Shown: in pieces, positions 16,218 to 24,094 of the stretch
Numbering within the stretch: position 1 is the stretch's first letter
Layout: the number at the start of each line of letters is the position of its first letter
NCBI GenBank assembly: GCA_937877625.1
Contig: CALFJG010000068.1
Coordinates: 1-28,105 of the forward strand
Length of the DNA: 28,105 nt
Direction of reading: 5' to 3'
DNA from: an uncultured Prevotellaceae bacterium
GTDB taxonomy: Bacteria; Bacteroidota; Bacteroidia; Bacteroidales; Bacteroidaceae
Program-made: the position numbers and the translations under genes
Notes under the pieces: model-generated
Database searches by the model: none
The model's input: only the letters and a program-made list of their open reading frames with translations
What the model was told of the DNA's origin: nothing

Positions 16218-17825
16218 GTGAGTGCTACAAAGTATATCTTCGTCACCGGTGGTGTGGCTTCCAGCCTCGGCAAAGGCGTGATCTCCTCCAGCCTCGGCAA
16301 ACTGCTCCAAGCACGTGGTTTTAACATCACTATCCAAAAGTTCGACCCCTACATCAACATTGACCCCGGCACGCTTAATCCGTACGAGCACGGCGAGTGT
16401 TACGTTACAGACGACGGTAAAGAGACCGACCTCGACCTCGGACACTACGAGCGTTTCACGGGCATACATACCACCGCCTACAGCAACTACACCACGGGGC
16501 GTATCTATCAAAGCGTTATCGAGAAAGAACGCCGCGGCGACTACCTCGGTAAAACCATTCAAGTAATCCCCCATATTACCGATGAGATAAAGCGCGCGAT
16601 ACTCTTTCAGGGCAAGCGTTCCCATTTCGACTTTGTCATCACCGAGATTGGTGGCACGGTGGGCGACATAGAGAGCCAGCCGTTTCTTGAAGCCATACGC
16701 CAGCTGAAATGGGACTTGCGCAACGATGCGCTATGCGTACACCTTACCTATGTGCCTTATCTCGCTGCAGCCGACGAGCTGAAAACAAAACCCACACAAC
16801 ACAGCGTGAAGGAGCTCCAAAGACTCGGCATTCAGCCCGATGTATTGGTACTCCGCACAGAGCACGAGCTCCACACCACCCTCCGCCGCAAAGTGGCAAA
16901 CTTCTGCAACGTAGCCCCCACGGCAGTATTTCAGAGCAAAGACCAACCCACTATCTACGAAGTGCCGCTACGTATGCAGGAACAAGGGCTTGATGCCGAG
17001 ATACTCCGCCAGTTCGGTATGCCCGTCGGCGAGACACCGGGGCTCGGGCCGTGGCGCAATTTCTTAGAACGTCGCCACAAAGCCACAGAGACAGTGGACA
17101 TCGCCCTTGTGGGGAAATACGACTTGCAGGATGCCTACAAGAGCATCCTCGAGAGCCTCTCGCAGGCCGGCACCTACAACGACCGCAAGGTGAAGACACA
17201 TTTTGTAAACAGCGAAAAACTTACGCCGCAAAATATCGACGAGGCACTACAAGCCATGGACGGCATAGTGATATGCCCCGGCTTCGGACAGCGCGGCACA
17301 GAGGGGAAAATCGTTGCCGCCACCTACGGACGCCAACACGATGTCCCCACCTTCGGCATTTGCCTCGGTATGCAAATGATGGTCATTGAGTTCGCACGCA
17401 ACGTGTTAGGCTATGAAGATGCCAACAGCACAGAGATGAACCCGCTCACCAAACACAACGTCATTGACCTTATGGCAAGCCAGAAGAACGTCACCAATAT
17501 GGGCGGCACGATGCGTCTGGGCGGCTATCCGTGTATGTTGCGCAAAGACAGCCGTGTACACGCCATTTATCAGAAAGACGAAATACGCGAGCGCCACCGC
17601 CATCGCTATGAATTTAACAACGAATACCTCAACGCCTTCCAGCAAGCGGGTATGCAGTGCACGGGCGTAAACCCCGACACGTCGCTCGTGGAAATCGTTG
17701 AGATACCATCCCTGCGATGGTATGTCGGCACACAATTCCACCCCGAATACTCCAGCACCGTACTCAAGCCACACCCGCTATTCCTCGACTTTGTAAAAGC
17801 AGCCATCCAAACACGTAAGCAGTAA
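16218..17825 (+). CDS. pyrG: CTP synthase
   Basis: The enzyme (535 residues) makes CTP from UTP, ATP and glutamine. I place the start at the GTG at 16218, giving MSATKYIFVTGG. The upstream in-frame ATG at 16152 precedes the promoter and would add 22 residues not found in the family. The synthase domain has the P-loop GGVASSLGKG (11-20) and DPYINIDPGT (43-52). The glutamine amidotransferase domain has the catalytic Cys C382 in GICLGMQ and the H508/E510 pair in QFHPEYSS. The protein is cytoplasmic and full length. yidC follows after 16 nt, so they probably form an operon. Sequence positions fit an active enzyme throughout. Confidence 0.95.
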   Translation: MSATKYIFVTGGVASSLGKGVISSSLGKLLQARGFNITIQKFDPYINIDPGTLNPYEHGECYVTDDGKETDLDLGHYERFTGIHTTAYSNYTTGRIYQSVIEKERRGDYLGKTIQVIPHITDEIKRAILFQGKRSHFDFVITEIGGTVGDIESQPFLEAIRQLKWDLRNDALCVHLTYVPYLAAADELKTKPTQHSVKELQRLGIQPDVLVLRTEHELHTTLRRKVANFCNVAPTAVFQSKDQPTIYEVPLRMQEQGLDAEILRQFGMPVGETPGLGPWRNFLERRHKATETVDIALVGKYDLQDAYKSILESLSQAGTYNDRKVKTHFVNSEKLTPQNIDEALQAMDGIVICPGFGQRGTEGKIVAATYGRQHDVPTFGICLGMQMMVIEFARNVLGYEDANSTEMNPLTKHNVIDLMASQKNVTNMGGTMRLGGYPCMLRKDSRVHAIYQKDEIRERHRHRYEFNNEYLNAFQQAGMQCTGVNPDTSLVEIVEIPSLRWYVGTQFHPEYSSTVLKPHPLFLDFVKAAIQTRKQ

Positions 17826-17841
17826 AATAAACGAGATAGTT

Positions 17842-19716
17842 ATGGACAAAAATACCATTACCGGACTTATCCTCATCGTCCTCGTCTTGATAGGCTATAG
17901 TTATCTTGCCACGCCCTCGCAAGAGCAGGTAGCGCAGCAAGCTCAAGAACAACAGGCACAAACAGCAAAAAGTGAACCCTCAACGGAGGCGGCGAAGCCT
18001 GTTGCCACCGTATCTGCCGACACCACAGGGCTCTTTAGCACGCAGATAAGTAGCCAAGGAGAAGATATCGTGCTTCAGAACGACAAGCTACGCCTGACGC
18101 TCAACACGCTTGGAGGGAGCGTAGCCAAGGTGGAACTCCTGGACTTTAAGAGCTATGCCGACTACCGCGACAACAAACAAACGCCACTCGTGCTTTACAA
18201 CAAAGAAGACACCCGCACAGAGTTTGTCTATGAGTTTAAGCAACAAAATCTTAACACAGCGCAATATGCTTTCAGCCTCGTAGCGAAAACGGATAGCAGT
18301 GCCACACTCGCGCTGGCCGATAGCCTCGGGCGACAAATCGTTCATACCTATACACTCCACAAAGGTAGTTATCTCGTAGATTTTGATATCTCTACCGCAA
18401 AACTGCAAAACGAACTTAGTGCTAAGACAAAGAGCATCTCTTTCCACTGGTCAGACAAAGTGCGACAGCAGGAAAAAGGTTTCTACTTTGAAAATATGTA
18501 TTCCACCCTCACTTATAAATCAGTGGAAGACGGCTCAGAGAAACTCAAAGAGCAAGGCGATGATGACGAGAGTGTGACGGGCGGCGTGGATTGGCTCGCC
18601 TTTAAGAACCAATACTTCAGCAGCCTAATTATCGCAGCAGAGCCGATGACCGAGGTGCGTGTGGCCAGCAAACAACTTGAAGAAGGAAGCGGCTACCTGA
18701 AACAATACGCCGCCGAAGCCAGTATCACGCTCGACCCCTCGGGCTCACAACCTACACGCTTGCAGTACTACTTTGGCCCGAACAACTATCTCGACCTGCG
18801 CGACCTAAACGGACAAACCATCGGGCAAAAAGAACAGGACCTACAAGACCTCGTATATCTCGGCTGGCCGCTCTTTAAGTGGATTAACCGTTTCTTCACT
18901 ATTTACGTGTTCGACTGGCTCACACGCCTGGGGCTTCCTATGGGCATCGTACTACTGATCATCACCATTCTGCTGCGCGCCATAGTTTATCCCACCACAC
19001 GCAAGAGTTATCTGAGCAGTGCCAAAATGCGCGTGCTAAAACCTAAAATTGAAGAAATCGGCACAAAATTCCCCGGGGAGGAAAACGCACTGAAACGCCA
19101 ACAAGAACAAATGGCACTGTATAGCCAGTACGGCGTCAGCCCTATGGGAGGCTGCCTGCCTATGCTCATCCAAATGCCTATCTGGATTGCTATGTTTAAC
19201 TTCGTGCCAAACGCCATAGAACTCCGTCAGCAGAGTTTTCTCTGGGCCGACGACCTCAGCACCTACGACAGCCTTATCTCCTGGAGCGGTCAGCTGCCCC
19301 TCATAGGCAACCACCTCAGCCTCTTTTGCCTACTCTTCTGCGGCACGAACCTCATCTACTCATATATGACGATGCGCCAGCAACGCGACCAAATGAGTGG
19401 TGAACAAGCACAACAAATGAAGGTGATGCAATGGATGATGTTCCTCATGCCGCTGTTCTTCTTCTTTATGTTCAACAAATACAGCTCCGGGCTGAACTAC
19501 TATTACTTCATCTCCCTCTTGGCCGGGGCACTTACGATGTGGTGGCTACGCCGCACCACCGATGACAAGAAACTTCTTTCCAAACTCGAAGCCAACTATC
19601 GCGCCAACAAAGCCAACCCCGCCAAGAAACCCAGCGGACTCGCGGCACGACTCGCGGCACTACAAGAACAACAAGAAGAATTGAAAAAGAAACAAGAGCG
19701 ATTTCATAAAAAGTAA
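17842..19716 (+). CDS. yidC: membrane protein insertase YidC
   Basis: This 624-residue inner-membrane protein helps insert and fold membrane proteins, alone or with SecYEG. It has the N-terminal helix of the Gram-negative type (about 7-22), a Gln/Ala-rich linker, and a large periplasmic beta domain (about 60-340). The insertase core (about 355-590) carries the conserved groove arginine R379 in LLRAIVYPTT. MGGCLPMLIQMPIW and a late FFFMFNKYSSGLNYYY segment also fit the family. The C-terminal tail is rich in Lys, Glu and Gln, probably a coiled coil that may contact ribosomes. It follows pyrG by 16 nt, and a strong terminator ends the unit. Confidence 0.96.
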   Translation: MDKNTITGLILIVLVLIGYSYLATPSQEQVAQQAQEQQAQTAKSEPSTEAAKPVATVSADTTGLFSTQISSQGEDIVLQNDKLRLTLNTLGGSVAKVELLDFKSYADYRDNKQTPLVLYNKEDTRTEFVYEFKQQNLNTAQYAFSLVAKTDSSATLALADSLGRQIVHTYTLHKGSYLVDFDISTAKLQNELSAKTKSISFHWSDKVRQQEKGFYFENMYSTLTYKSVEDGSEKLKEQGDDDESVTGGVDWLAFKNQYFSSLIIAAEPMTEVRVASKQLEEGSGYLKQYAAEASITLDPSGSQPTRLQYYFGPNNYLDLRDLNGQTIGQKEQDLQDLVYLGWPLFKWINRFFTIYVFDWLTRLGLPMGIVLLIITILLRAIVYPTTRKSYLSSAKMRVLKPKIEEIGTKFPGEENALKRQQEQMALYSQYGVSPMGGCLPMLIQMPIWIAMFNFVPNAIELRQQSFLWADDLSTYDSLISWSGQLPLIGNHLSLFCLLFCGTNLIYSYMTMRQQRDQMSGEQAQQMKVMQWMMFLMPLFFFFMFNKYSSGLNYYYFISLLAGALTMWWLRRTTDDKKLLSKLEANYRANKANPAKKPSGLAARLAALQEQQEELKKKQERFHKK

Positions 19717-19752
19717 GCAAAAGAAACACTAACAATACGAACGTCCGTAAAT

Positions 19753-19789
19753 AAGGTGGCGGGGAGACACAATCCCTGCCACCTTTTTT
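19753..19789 (+). terminator. intrinsic terminator after yidC
   Basis: AAGGTGGCGGGGA (19753-19765) pairs with TCCCTGCCACCTT (19773-19785) with one G-U pair, and the transcript then runs into a T tract. It is placed 36 nt after the yidC stop. Confidence 0.88.
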
Positions 19790-19894
19790 CGCGTTGCTAT
19801 ACGTGAGGGGCTGATAAAACTCCATTGCTTCCTAAACAGAACTACAAAAGAAAAAAATCACGTAATGTGATAGCCCGCTTAAACCAATTTTCTC

Positions 19895-19902
19895 TACATT
19901 TG
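19895..19902 (+). promoter_or_regulatory. -7 box of the uridine phosphorylase gene
   Basis: TACATTTG fits TAnnTTTG. No clear -33 TTTG is found at 18-21 nt upstream. The box lies 42 nt before the ATG at 19945 and downstream of an in-frame ATG at 19825, which therefore is probably not used. Confidence 0.55.
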
Positions 19903-19944
19903 CAGAGACAAAACACATTACCGATAAAAACGTACGACAAAAGT

Positions 19945-20823
19945 ATGAAAAACTTTTTTCCCCCCTCTGAACTCATTATCAACAGCGACGGCAGTGTATT
20001 CCACCTCCATATCACCCCCGAAGCCCTTGCCGACAAGGTGATACTTGTGGGCGACCCCGGCCGTGTAGCTACTGTGGCAAAGCACCTGGAGAGCCGCGAG
20101 TTTGAAGTAGAAAACCGTGAGTTTCACACCATCACCGGGCAATATCGCGGAAAACGCATCACAGTAGTAAGCACGGGCATAGGTTGCGACAACATAGACA
20201 TCGTACTCAACGAGATTGATGCCCTTGCCAACATCGACTTCGCCACACGTACCACAAAAGCCTCCCTGCGTAGCCTCGACATCGTACGCATAGGCACCTG
20301 CGGCGGATTGCAGGAGTTCACCCCCGAAGGCTCTTTTGTGGCCTCGGTAAAAAGCATCGGTTTCGACGGGCTACTTAACTTCTATGCGGGGCGCGATAGC
20401 GTCTGCGACCTCGACTGCGAGGCGGCTTTCAAGAAAGCCATGAACTGGACGGGTAATCAGTGTATCCCCCACCCCTATGTCGCCCCGGCCAGTACCGTAC
20501 TCTTAGAACGCATTGCGAAAGACGATATGGTACGCGGCATCACCGTGGCGTGCGGCGGCTTCTTCGGACCACAAGGGCGCGAGCTACGCATACCACTCGC
20601 CGACCCTCAACAAAACAACAAAATTATGGCCTTTGAGCACGGCGGGCTGCAAATCACTAACTTTGAAATGGAGAGCAGTGCCGTGGCGGGCCTCTCAGCA
20701 CTCTTGGGACACCACGCACTCACCGTCTGTATGGTCATTGCCAACCGCGTGGCACAACGCGCCAACACCAACTACAAAGGCTCTATCGACGAACTCATAC
20801 GCACGGTGTTGGATAGAATATAA
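19945..20823 (+). CDS. udp: uridine phosphorylase-type nucleoside phosphorylase
   Basis: The 292-residue protein (start at the ATG at 19945, MKNFFPPSEL) belongs to the PNP/UDP phosphorylase family, which splits nucleosides with phosphate. Seen are the phosphate-binding GDPGR (36-40), STGIGCDN (76-83), RIGTCGGLQ (115-123) and the ribose-binding FEMESSAV (240-247). The overall pattern resembles the Bacteroidetes uridine phosphorylase group, but I cannot exclude preference for another nucleoside. The in-frame ATG at 19825 would add a basic 40-residue extension lying upstream of the promoter, so I reject it. It is a single-gene unit between the yidC terminator and the inverted repeat at 20870. 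It probably salvages uracil and ribose-1-phosphate. Confidence 0.85.
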   Translation: MKNFFPPSELIINSDGSVFHLHITPEALADKVILVGDPGRVATVAKHLESREFEVENREFHTITGQYRGKRITVVSTGIGCDNIDIVLNEIDALANIDFATRTTKASLRSLDIVRIGTCGGLQEFTPEGSFVASVKSIGFDGLLNFYAGRDSVCDLDCEAAFKKAMNWTGNQCIPHPYVAPASTVLLERIAKDDMVRGITVACGGFFGPQGRELRIPLADPQQNNKIMAFEHGGLQITNFEMESSAVAGLSALLGHHALTVCMVIANRVAQRANTNYKGSIDELIRTVLDRI

Positions 20824-20869
20824 TCGAGGTGGTAAGCATTTTTCACACCCTCGGATGAAAAAATAAAAT

Positions 20870-20941
20870 TGTGACTATATTTATACAAATAAAGCCTATG
20901 TTTTTGCACACATAGGCTTTATTTGTATAAATATAGTCACA
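20870..20941. repeat. 32-bp perfect inverted repeat
   Basis: Arms at 20870-20901 and 20910-20941 are perfectly complementary over 32 bp and flank an 8-nt loop. It lies 47 bp past the phosphorylase stop. On the minus strand a T-rich run follows (ATTTTATTTTTTC), so it may end transcription from that side and stop read-through toward both convergent genes. A perfect stem of this length is longer than normal for a terminator and may have another origin. Confidence 0.9.
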
Positions 20942-21014
20942 CTTTGAATTCTTAGTGCCTATGAAGAAAATTATTGGTCGCACCTGTGCGAATATCGTTG
21001 CCTGAGCAGAAAAA

Positions 21015-21077
21015 ACTAATGCGTTCAGCCACAAAACTAATGCGTTCAGCCACAAAACTAATGCGTTCAGCCACATA
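21015..21077. repeat. three 21-bp tandem repeats
   Basis: Units at 21015-21035, 21036-21056 and 21057-21077 begin ACTAATGCGTTCAGCCAC. The first two are identical; the third differs at one base near its end. The period of 21 keeps every reading frame open, so both strands show heptad-repeat open frames that need not be genes. The unit is unrelated in sequence to the 21-bp array at 761-818. Confidence 0.9.
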
Positions 21078-21290
21078 TATGATATGGAAAGCAGTAGGAA
21101 AAATGGGCTTTTGCATTGGTAGAAAGCAGCATCTTCTCTACATCATCTGCGAGAGCACGACAGCGCAGGGACATACATCAATACGAAGTGCAAACTCCCT
21201 GTGCATACCAGTGTCCACGCCACGAAGATCTGCGCCGACGTGTTGACGGATAAGAAAGATGATGCTGCAAACTTGGTGAACGGCTTGTTC
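21078..21290. other. rest of the phosphorylase-ruvC spacer
   Basis: No start with a recognisable product is found here. Plus and minus frames are partly open, but their translations match nothing I know, and the GC content resembles coding DNA. It could be a decayed gene. Together with the two repeats it makes a gene-free spacer of about 470 bp. Confidence 0.35.
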
Positions 21291-21890
21291 TTACCCCTTC
21301 CTCCTCTGGCTCACCCGCGAAGCATTGTGGCGAACAAAGTCTTTCCACGAATTATTACCACCCCCTCCAGGAAGTTGGCGTTGTGTCTGCAAGTGGTGGC
21401 AATAAGCCACAGCCAAGGCATCGGTGGCATCGAGATAAGGAAGCATCGTTTCGTCGGGGATATGGAGCATACGTTGCATAAACGCTGCCACCTGCTCTTT
21501 GCTTGCCGCCCCGTTACCGGTAATGGCTTGTTTTATCTTCAACGGGGCATATTCGTGGATAGGAATGTCGCGCGAGATTGCCGCAGCAATTGCCACACCC
21601 TGTGCGCGTCCCAATTTGAGCATACTTTGCACGTTCTTACCGAAAAACGGGGCTTCGATGGCCATCTCATCGGGCAAGAAACCGTCTATCACACTCAATA
21701 TGCGCTCGTGGATACGCCCTAACTTAAGATACACATCGCCCACACGACGGAGATCTATCACACCAAGGGCTTGCATCTCGGCTTTCTGCCCCACACATTT
21801 CAGCACACCATAGCCCAGTATTGTGGTGCCGGGGTCGATACCAAGAATGATGCGCTCGCGAGGAGCGGTGCGGGGACGGAGCGTGGGCAT
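21291..21890 (-). CDS. ruvC: Holliday junction resolvase RuvC
   Basis: This 199-residue endonuclease cuts Holliday junctions during recombinational repair, together with RuvAB. The acidic active site is complete: D19 in ILGIDPGT, E79 in AIEAPFF, and D154 with D157 in LDATDALAVAYCH. The segment FGKNVQSMLKLGRAQG (83-98) is typical of the family. The protein starts with an Arg-rich extension of about a dozen residues before the core, and its tail is basic and Gly/Asn-rich. It has a well-formed promoter and no gene close downstream, so it is probably transcribed alone. ruvA and ruvB are not in the window. Confidence 0.95.
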   Translation of the reverse strand: MPTLRPRTAPRERIILGIDPGTTILGYGVLKCVGQKAEMQALGVIDLRRVGDVYLKLGRIHERILSVIDGFLPDEMAIEAPFFGKNVQSMLKLGRAQGVAIAAAISRDIPIHEYAPLKIKQAITGNGAASKEQVAAFMQRMLHIPDETMLPYLDATDALAVAYCHHLQTQRQLPGGGGNNSWKDFVRHNASRVSQRRKG

Positions 21891-21920
21891 AAACGCAGAC
21901 TAACAACCTGATTTCGCCCG

Positions 21921-21952
21921 CAAAGATAAGCCAAAGGAGACACCAAAACAAA
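21921..21952 (-). promoter_or_regulatory. promoter of ruvC
   Basis: On the minus strand TTTG (21949-21952) is followed by 20 nt and TATCTTTG (21921-21928). The transcript would start about 20-25 nt upstream of the ATG at 21890. Confidence 0.7.
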
Positions 21953-22200
21953 TCTAAAACGCCACGAACTAAACAACAACGATGTTTTTTCAAGTTACGA
22001 CAGCGACAAAAAGGTATTCTGCTAAAAAACAACCACGAATTGCTATCAATATCTCGCACTATCGGTCTCATCGCAGCACTCGCCGACAACTTATGTCCAT
22101 TCTACATACACAACAAATCGCACACGCTTTAAGATAGTGCAACAAAATTTCTTCAAAATATAACAGATATTCTTAAAAAGACGAAAAAAATTGCTAAACG
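21953..22200. other. spacer between divergent promoters
   Basis: This AT-rich stretch between the ruvC promoter and the DUF1573 promoter holds no recognised gene or RNA. A small frame on the minus strand only overlaps the ruvC upstream region and looks accidental. Confidence 0.4.
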
Positions 22201-22232
22201 TTTGGTTTATATGTGTCTTGTGCCTAATTTTG
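22201..22232 (+). promoter_or_regulatory. promoter of the DUF1573 gene
   Basis: TTTG (22201-22204), 20 nt, then TAATTTTG (22225-22232) fits the Bacteroidetes consensus well. The leader to the ATG at 22293 would be about 55 nt. Confidence 0.75.
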
Positions 22233-22292
22233 CAACGCATTTAAGCCCGCAAGAATGTAAAAACACGAGTTTAACCTTAGCATCATAGGACA

Positions 22293-22667
22293 ATGAAGAA
22301 AATACTCACGCTTATCGCAGTTGTAATGTTCAGCCTCGTTGCTGCAGCTCAGGCCGAAATAAAATTTGATAAGACCTCCCATAACTTTGGTACGTTTTCC
22401 GAAGCACAACCCCAGACAGTAACATTCACCTTCACAAACACCGGCGACAAGCCTCTCATCGTTCAGCAAGTGTTTACGTCATGCGGTTGCACAGTGGCAG
22501 AATATACCAAAACCGAAGTCAAGCCCGGTGAGAAAGGCTCCGTCACCGCCACATACAACGGCAAGGGACAGACCTTGGGACACATAAAAAAAATGATCAC
22601 CGTGCGTACTAACGCAAGCAATTCTATCGTGCGTCTTTATATTGAGGGCAACATGGTTAAAAAATGA
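22293..22667 (+). CDS. DUF1573 domain protein, secreted
   Basis: The 124-residue protein has a signal peptide (MKKILTLIAVVMFSLVAAAQA) and one Ig-like beta-sandwich domain of family DUF1573. The family pattern is clear: IKFDKTSHNFGTF near the mature N-terminus, then FTFTNTGDKPLIV, SCGCTV (about residues 65-70) and KPGEKGSVTATYN. The CGC cysteines lie on a conserved loop and may bind a metal or form a disulfide. Members of this family are very common in Bacteroidetes and their molecular role is unknown. It has its own promoter and a strong terminator, so it is a single-gene unit, probably periplasmic. Confidence 0.9.
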   Translation: MKKILTLIAVVMFSLVAAAQAEIKFDKTSHNFGTFSEAQPQTVTFTFTNTGDKPLIVQQVFTSCGCTVAEYTKTEVKPGEKGSVTATYNGKGQTLGHIKKMITVRTNASNSIVRLYIEGNMVKK

Positions 22668-22743
22668 AGCAGAGTTCTGGCTGTTTAGGGATTTTCTCAT
22701 GTTTTTCACCTGAAACAGTCACTGCTTCGCGGCGCACGATAAG

Positions 22744-22779
22744 CCGGAGGGGCGCTTAGCTCCTCCGGCATCTTTTTTC
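22744..22779 (+). terminator. intrinsic terminator after the DUF1573 gene
   Basis: GCCGGAGGGGC (22744-22754) pairs with GCTCCTCCGGC (22760-22770) with one G-U pair and a 5-nt loop, followed by ATCTTTTTTC. It lies about 75 nt past the stop and just before the next gene. Confidence 0.88.
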
Positions 22780-22807
22780 AAGAAGTACTAAAAACTCCCA
22801 ACACCTT

Positions 22808-23863
22808 ATGAACCAAAATAACCACCTCGTGATAATGGCCGGCGGCATCGGTAGCCGCTTCTGGCCTATGAGCAGCGAAGAGCGGCCCAAGCAATTCTTA
22901 GACATCCTCGGCTGCGGACGCACCCTTATCCAACTCACCCTTGAACGCTTCGCACCGATTGTGCCGATGGAAAACGTGTGGGTGGTTACGGGAGAGCAAT
23001 ACGCCACACTCACCCGCGAACAACTACCCGACGTACCGCAAGAGAACATCCTGCTTGAGCCCTGCCGCAGAAACACCGCACCTTGCATCTGTTACGTGTC
23101 GTGGAAAATAAAAAAGCGCAACCCACAGGCAAACATCGTGGTGACACCCGCCGACCACCTCGTCACCGACACCGACGGCTTTCGACAAGCCATCGAGGAG
23201 GCGATGGAGTTCACAGCAGAGACCGATGCTATCGTCACTCTCGGCATCAAACCCTCGCGCCCAGAAACAGGATACGGGTACATCAAAGCCGACCTTGCCT
23301 ACAGCTCCTCAAGAAAGAAAAACATCTATCGCGTTGATGCCTTCAAAGAAAAGCCCGATGCCGCCACCGCAGCACAGTATGTGAGCGAGCCAAACTACCT
23401 TTGGAACGCCGGCATATTTGTATGGAGTGTCAGCACCATTATCAACGCCTTCCGAGTTTATCAGGCAAAGATGAGCAACGGCTTTGAGAAACTCCTAAAA
23501 ACGCTCGACACGCCCCAAGAAACCGACGCCATCAACAAGCTCTATGCCACGTGCGACAACATTTCCGTGGATTACGCCATTATGGAGCGCGCCGAAGAAG
23601 TATTTGTGCGCCCCGCCGATGTAGGCTGGTCCGACCTCGGCACCTGGGGCTCGCTACAAGCACAAAGCCAACGCGACGAACACGGCAACGCACTTATCGG
23701 AAACAACATTGCCGTGTACGACACCACAAATTGCATCGTCCACACCACGGAAAACCGACGTGTGGTAGTACAAGGACTTGACGGGTATATCGTAGCAGAG
23801 AAAGACGGAATACTGATGATTTGTCGGCTAAGCGAAGAACAACGTATCAAACTCTTCCACTAA
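22808..23863 (+). CDS. manC: mannose-1-phosphate guanylyltransferase
   Basis: This 351-residue enzyme makes GDP-mannose from mannose-1-phosphate and GTP, for cell-surface glycans. The nucleotidyltransferase signature is complete: IMAGGIGSRFWPMSSEERPKQF (9-30 region, written here by position), PADHLV (about 114-119), EKPD, and WNAGIFVW (about 197-204). It ends after the beta-helix part, so it is the monofunctional form without the phosphomannose isomerase domain. It is cytoplasmic. The gene starts 29 nt after a terminator; no consensus promoter box stands out in that short gap, and transcription may rely on weak boxes or read-through. A large nested hairpin follows the gene. Confidence 0.93.
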   Translation: MNQNNHLVIMAGGIGSRFWPMSSEERPKQFLDILGCGRTLIQLTLERFAPIVPMENVWVVTGEQYATLTREQLPDVPQENILLEPCRRNTAPCICYVSWKIKKRNPQANIVVTPADHLVTDTDGFRQAIEEAMEFTAETDAIVTLGIKPSRPETGYGYIKADLAYSSSRKKNIYRVDAFKEKPDAATAAQYVSEPNYLWNAGIFVWSVSTIINAFRVYQAKMSNGFEKLLKTLDTPQETDAINKLYATCDNISVDYAIMERAEEVFVRPADVGWSDLGTWGSLQAQSQRDEHGNALIGNNIAVYDTTNCIVHTTENRRVVVQGLDGYIVAEKDGILMICRLSEEQRIKLFH

Positions 23864-23990
23864 ACATACACAGAAAGCACTACCATAAGCCAAACAGCGG
23901 CGAAGACACGGCACAGAAAAGCCCGCAGCCTACCAAACAGAGAAAATTTCCTGCCAACACCATAAGCACCCTTTACAACCTAAGAAAGTC

Positions 23991-24089
23991 AAGGTGGCTT
24001 TGATTTAGAATATGTGCGATTGTCTTTAAGGGTGGGTGCTAATAATTCGCTTTGTCAGACCCACCTTTAAGATCAAAGCCGCCTTTTTT
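23991..24089 (+). terminator. nested hairpin with T run after manC
   Basis: An outer 14-bp stem (23991-24004 with 24072-24085, one mismatch, AAGGTGGCTTTGAT type) encloses an inner 12-bp stem (24026-24037 with 24059-24070). The outer 3' arm runs straight into TTTTTT. It therefore looks like an intrinsic terminator into which a palindromic element has been inserted or co-opted. The possible mutY starts follow at 24095 or 24131. Confidence 0.65.
24026..24070. repeat. palindromic element, copy 2
   Basis: The 12-bp arms TTAAGGGTGGGT and ACCCACCTTTAA (one mismatch) flank 21 nt. Positions 24031-24056 match the minus strand of 6918-6943 at 23 of 26 sites, with a shared CTA and then TAATTCGCTTTG. Compared with copy 1, the interior is shorter, as if internally deleted. 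Confidence 0.7.
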
Positions 24090-24094
24090 CTTGT

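Noticed and set aside
20843..21076. A minus-strand frame with repeated LWLNALV units
   Set aside because: It runs through the tandem repeats and the inverted repeat; the repeats keep it open by period, and no start context supports translation.
21201..21722. A 173-codon plus-strand frame over ruvC
   Set aside because: It is antisense to ruvC, whose active-site residues are complete, so it is a shadow frame.
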